Assembly (NCBI RefSeq): GCF_052161655.1
Contig: NZ_CP197418.1
Coordinates: forward strand, 2,852,001-2,916,000
Direction: 5' to 3'
DNA: 64,000 nt
Source of the DNA: Novipirellula sp052161655
GTDB taxonomy: Bacteria; Planctomycetota; Planctomycetia; Pirellulales; Pirellulaceae
Shown here: piece by piece, positions 63,692-64,000 of the stretch
Layout of the letters: each line of letters starts with the position of its first letter
Numbering within the stretch: the first letter of the stretch is position 1
Made by a program: the position numbers and the translations under genes
Notes under the pieces: model-generated
Databases searched by the model: none
What the model was told of the DNA's origin: nothing
Seen by the model: the letters and a program-made list of their open reading frames with translations, nothing else

Positions 63692-64000
63692 GGGGAGGGC
63701 ATACGCCTATGGCAGAATCCGCCATGCGAAAACAATAGATTGCTTGATTTTCGAATTCGAGTTGATCGACCAGAATTTTGGAGTATTACGATTCCATCGT
63801 TCGATTTCTGGCCTATGGCCTGCCACAGCCCGAGTAAAACGCTCGTGGACTAGAGCTGCTCGATGGATTTTCGAGTTCACTTTGCAAGAACGCATCGTGC
63901 GCCGACCGAAGTTCTCACATTTTTCATTGGGAAGATCGACAATGACAGGCAGCTTGAATCCACAGACGAGCGAGTATTGCAAATGCGAGAACACGCAACA
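63692..64000. other. Right edge of the window, no supported gene
   Basis: This stretch contains the 17-base motif ATGGCAGAATCCGCCAT at 63709-63725. A 95-residue minus-strand frame (63707-63994) reads FSHLQYSLVCGFKLPVIVDL and VAGHRPEIERWNRNTPKFWS, which may be a gene fragment, but I cannot recognise it. It could continue beyond the window. Confidence 0.3.

Noticed and set aside
63707..63994. A 95-residue minus-strand frame at the window edge.
   Set aside because: No recognisable motif or ribosome binding site; it is mentioned only as part of the gap description.

Overview
The window looks like a Planctomycetes chromosome, most likely a Rhodopirellula-type member of the Pirellulaceae. The evidence is gene content: very large extracytoplasmic redox proteins that fuse dehydrogenase, HEAT and cytochrome c domains; ECF sigma factors beside Ser/Thr kinases; small membrane proteins starting NPYEPP; RDD-domain kinases; and intergenic regions full of short palindromic repeats. 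I saw no rRNA, tRNA or CRISPR array. Functions are assigned from motifs and family knowledge only; no search was run.

Layout. 0.2-4 kb: small stress-type genes (peroxiredoxin-like, two-helix DUF3309, SpoIIAA-like, DUF302) mixed with gene fragments (DsbA-like, alpha/beta hydrolase, possible rhodanese stub). 4-10.6 kb: nhaA, then a tight run of phosphoketolase, DUF2254 membrane protein, SpoIIAA-like protein and histidine phosphatase. 10.8-15.7 kb: a secreted dihaem cytochrome, a lipoprotein 5'-nucleotidase and a secreted esterase. 16-20.2 kb: a DUF4303/HEAT protein and a divergent reverse transcriptase. 20.3-25.9 kb: a giant membrane kinase translationally coupled to its ECF sigma factor. 27.5-34.1 kb: a 1,682-residue deacetylase/FG-GAP/PVC-dehydrogenase/cytochrome fusion divergent from a Tat-exported ceramidase-like protein. 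34.9-39.9 kb: gabT with a C45 acyltransferase, kptA and a secreted class 3 lipase. 41.1-49.1 kb: an accessory island between two truncated genes. 49.6-54.6 kb: a cytochrome P450, two unknowns and a second ECF sigma factor. 55-64 kb: a kinase/RDD/pseudokinase/RDD protein, an IS element, and a CheR-PAS-histidine kinase with its LuxR-type response regulator.

The most interesting locus is the 41.1-49.1 kb island. A short DnaG-type primase (CHC2 zinc finger plus TOPRIM) is followed by a 1,979-residue protein with an N-terminal reverse transcriptase (YVDD) and a C-terminal nitrilase (Glu-Lys-Cys). RT-nitrilase fusions are the hallmark of type 1 defence-associated reverse transcriptases (DRT1/UG1-like). 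Pairing with a DnaG-type primase, a roughly 1,100-residue middle region, an overlapping open frame with no usual start codon and a switch-like leader hairpin make this a strong candidate for an undescribed variant. A second, unrelated reverse transcriptase (QLDD active site) lies 23 kb upstream.

Small mobile repeats are the other theme. At least four palindromic families are visible, two with TA-bounded inverted repeats and nested hairpins. Many partial genes show repeated insertion and deletion.
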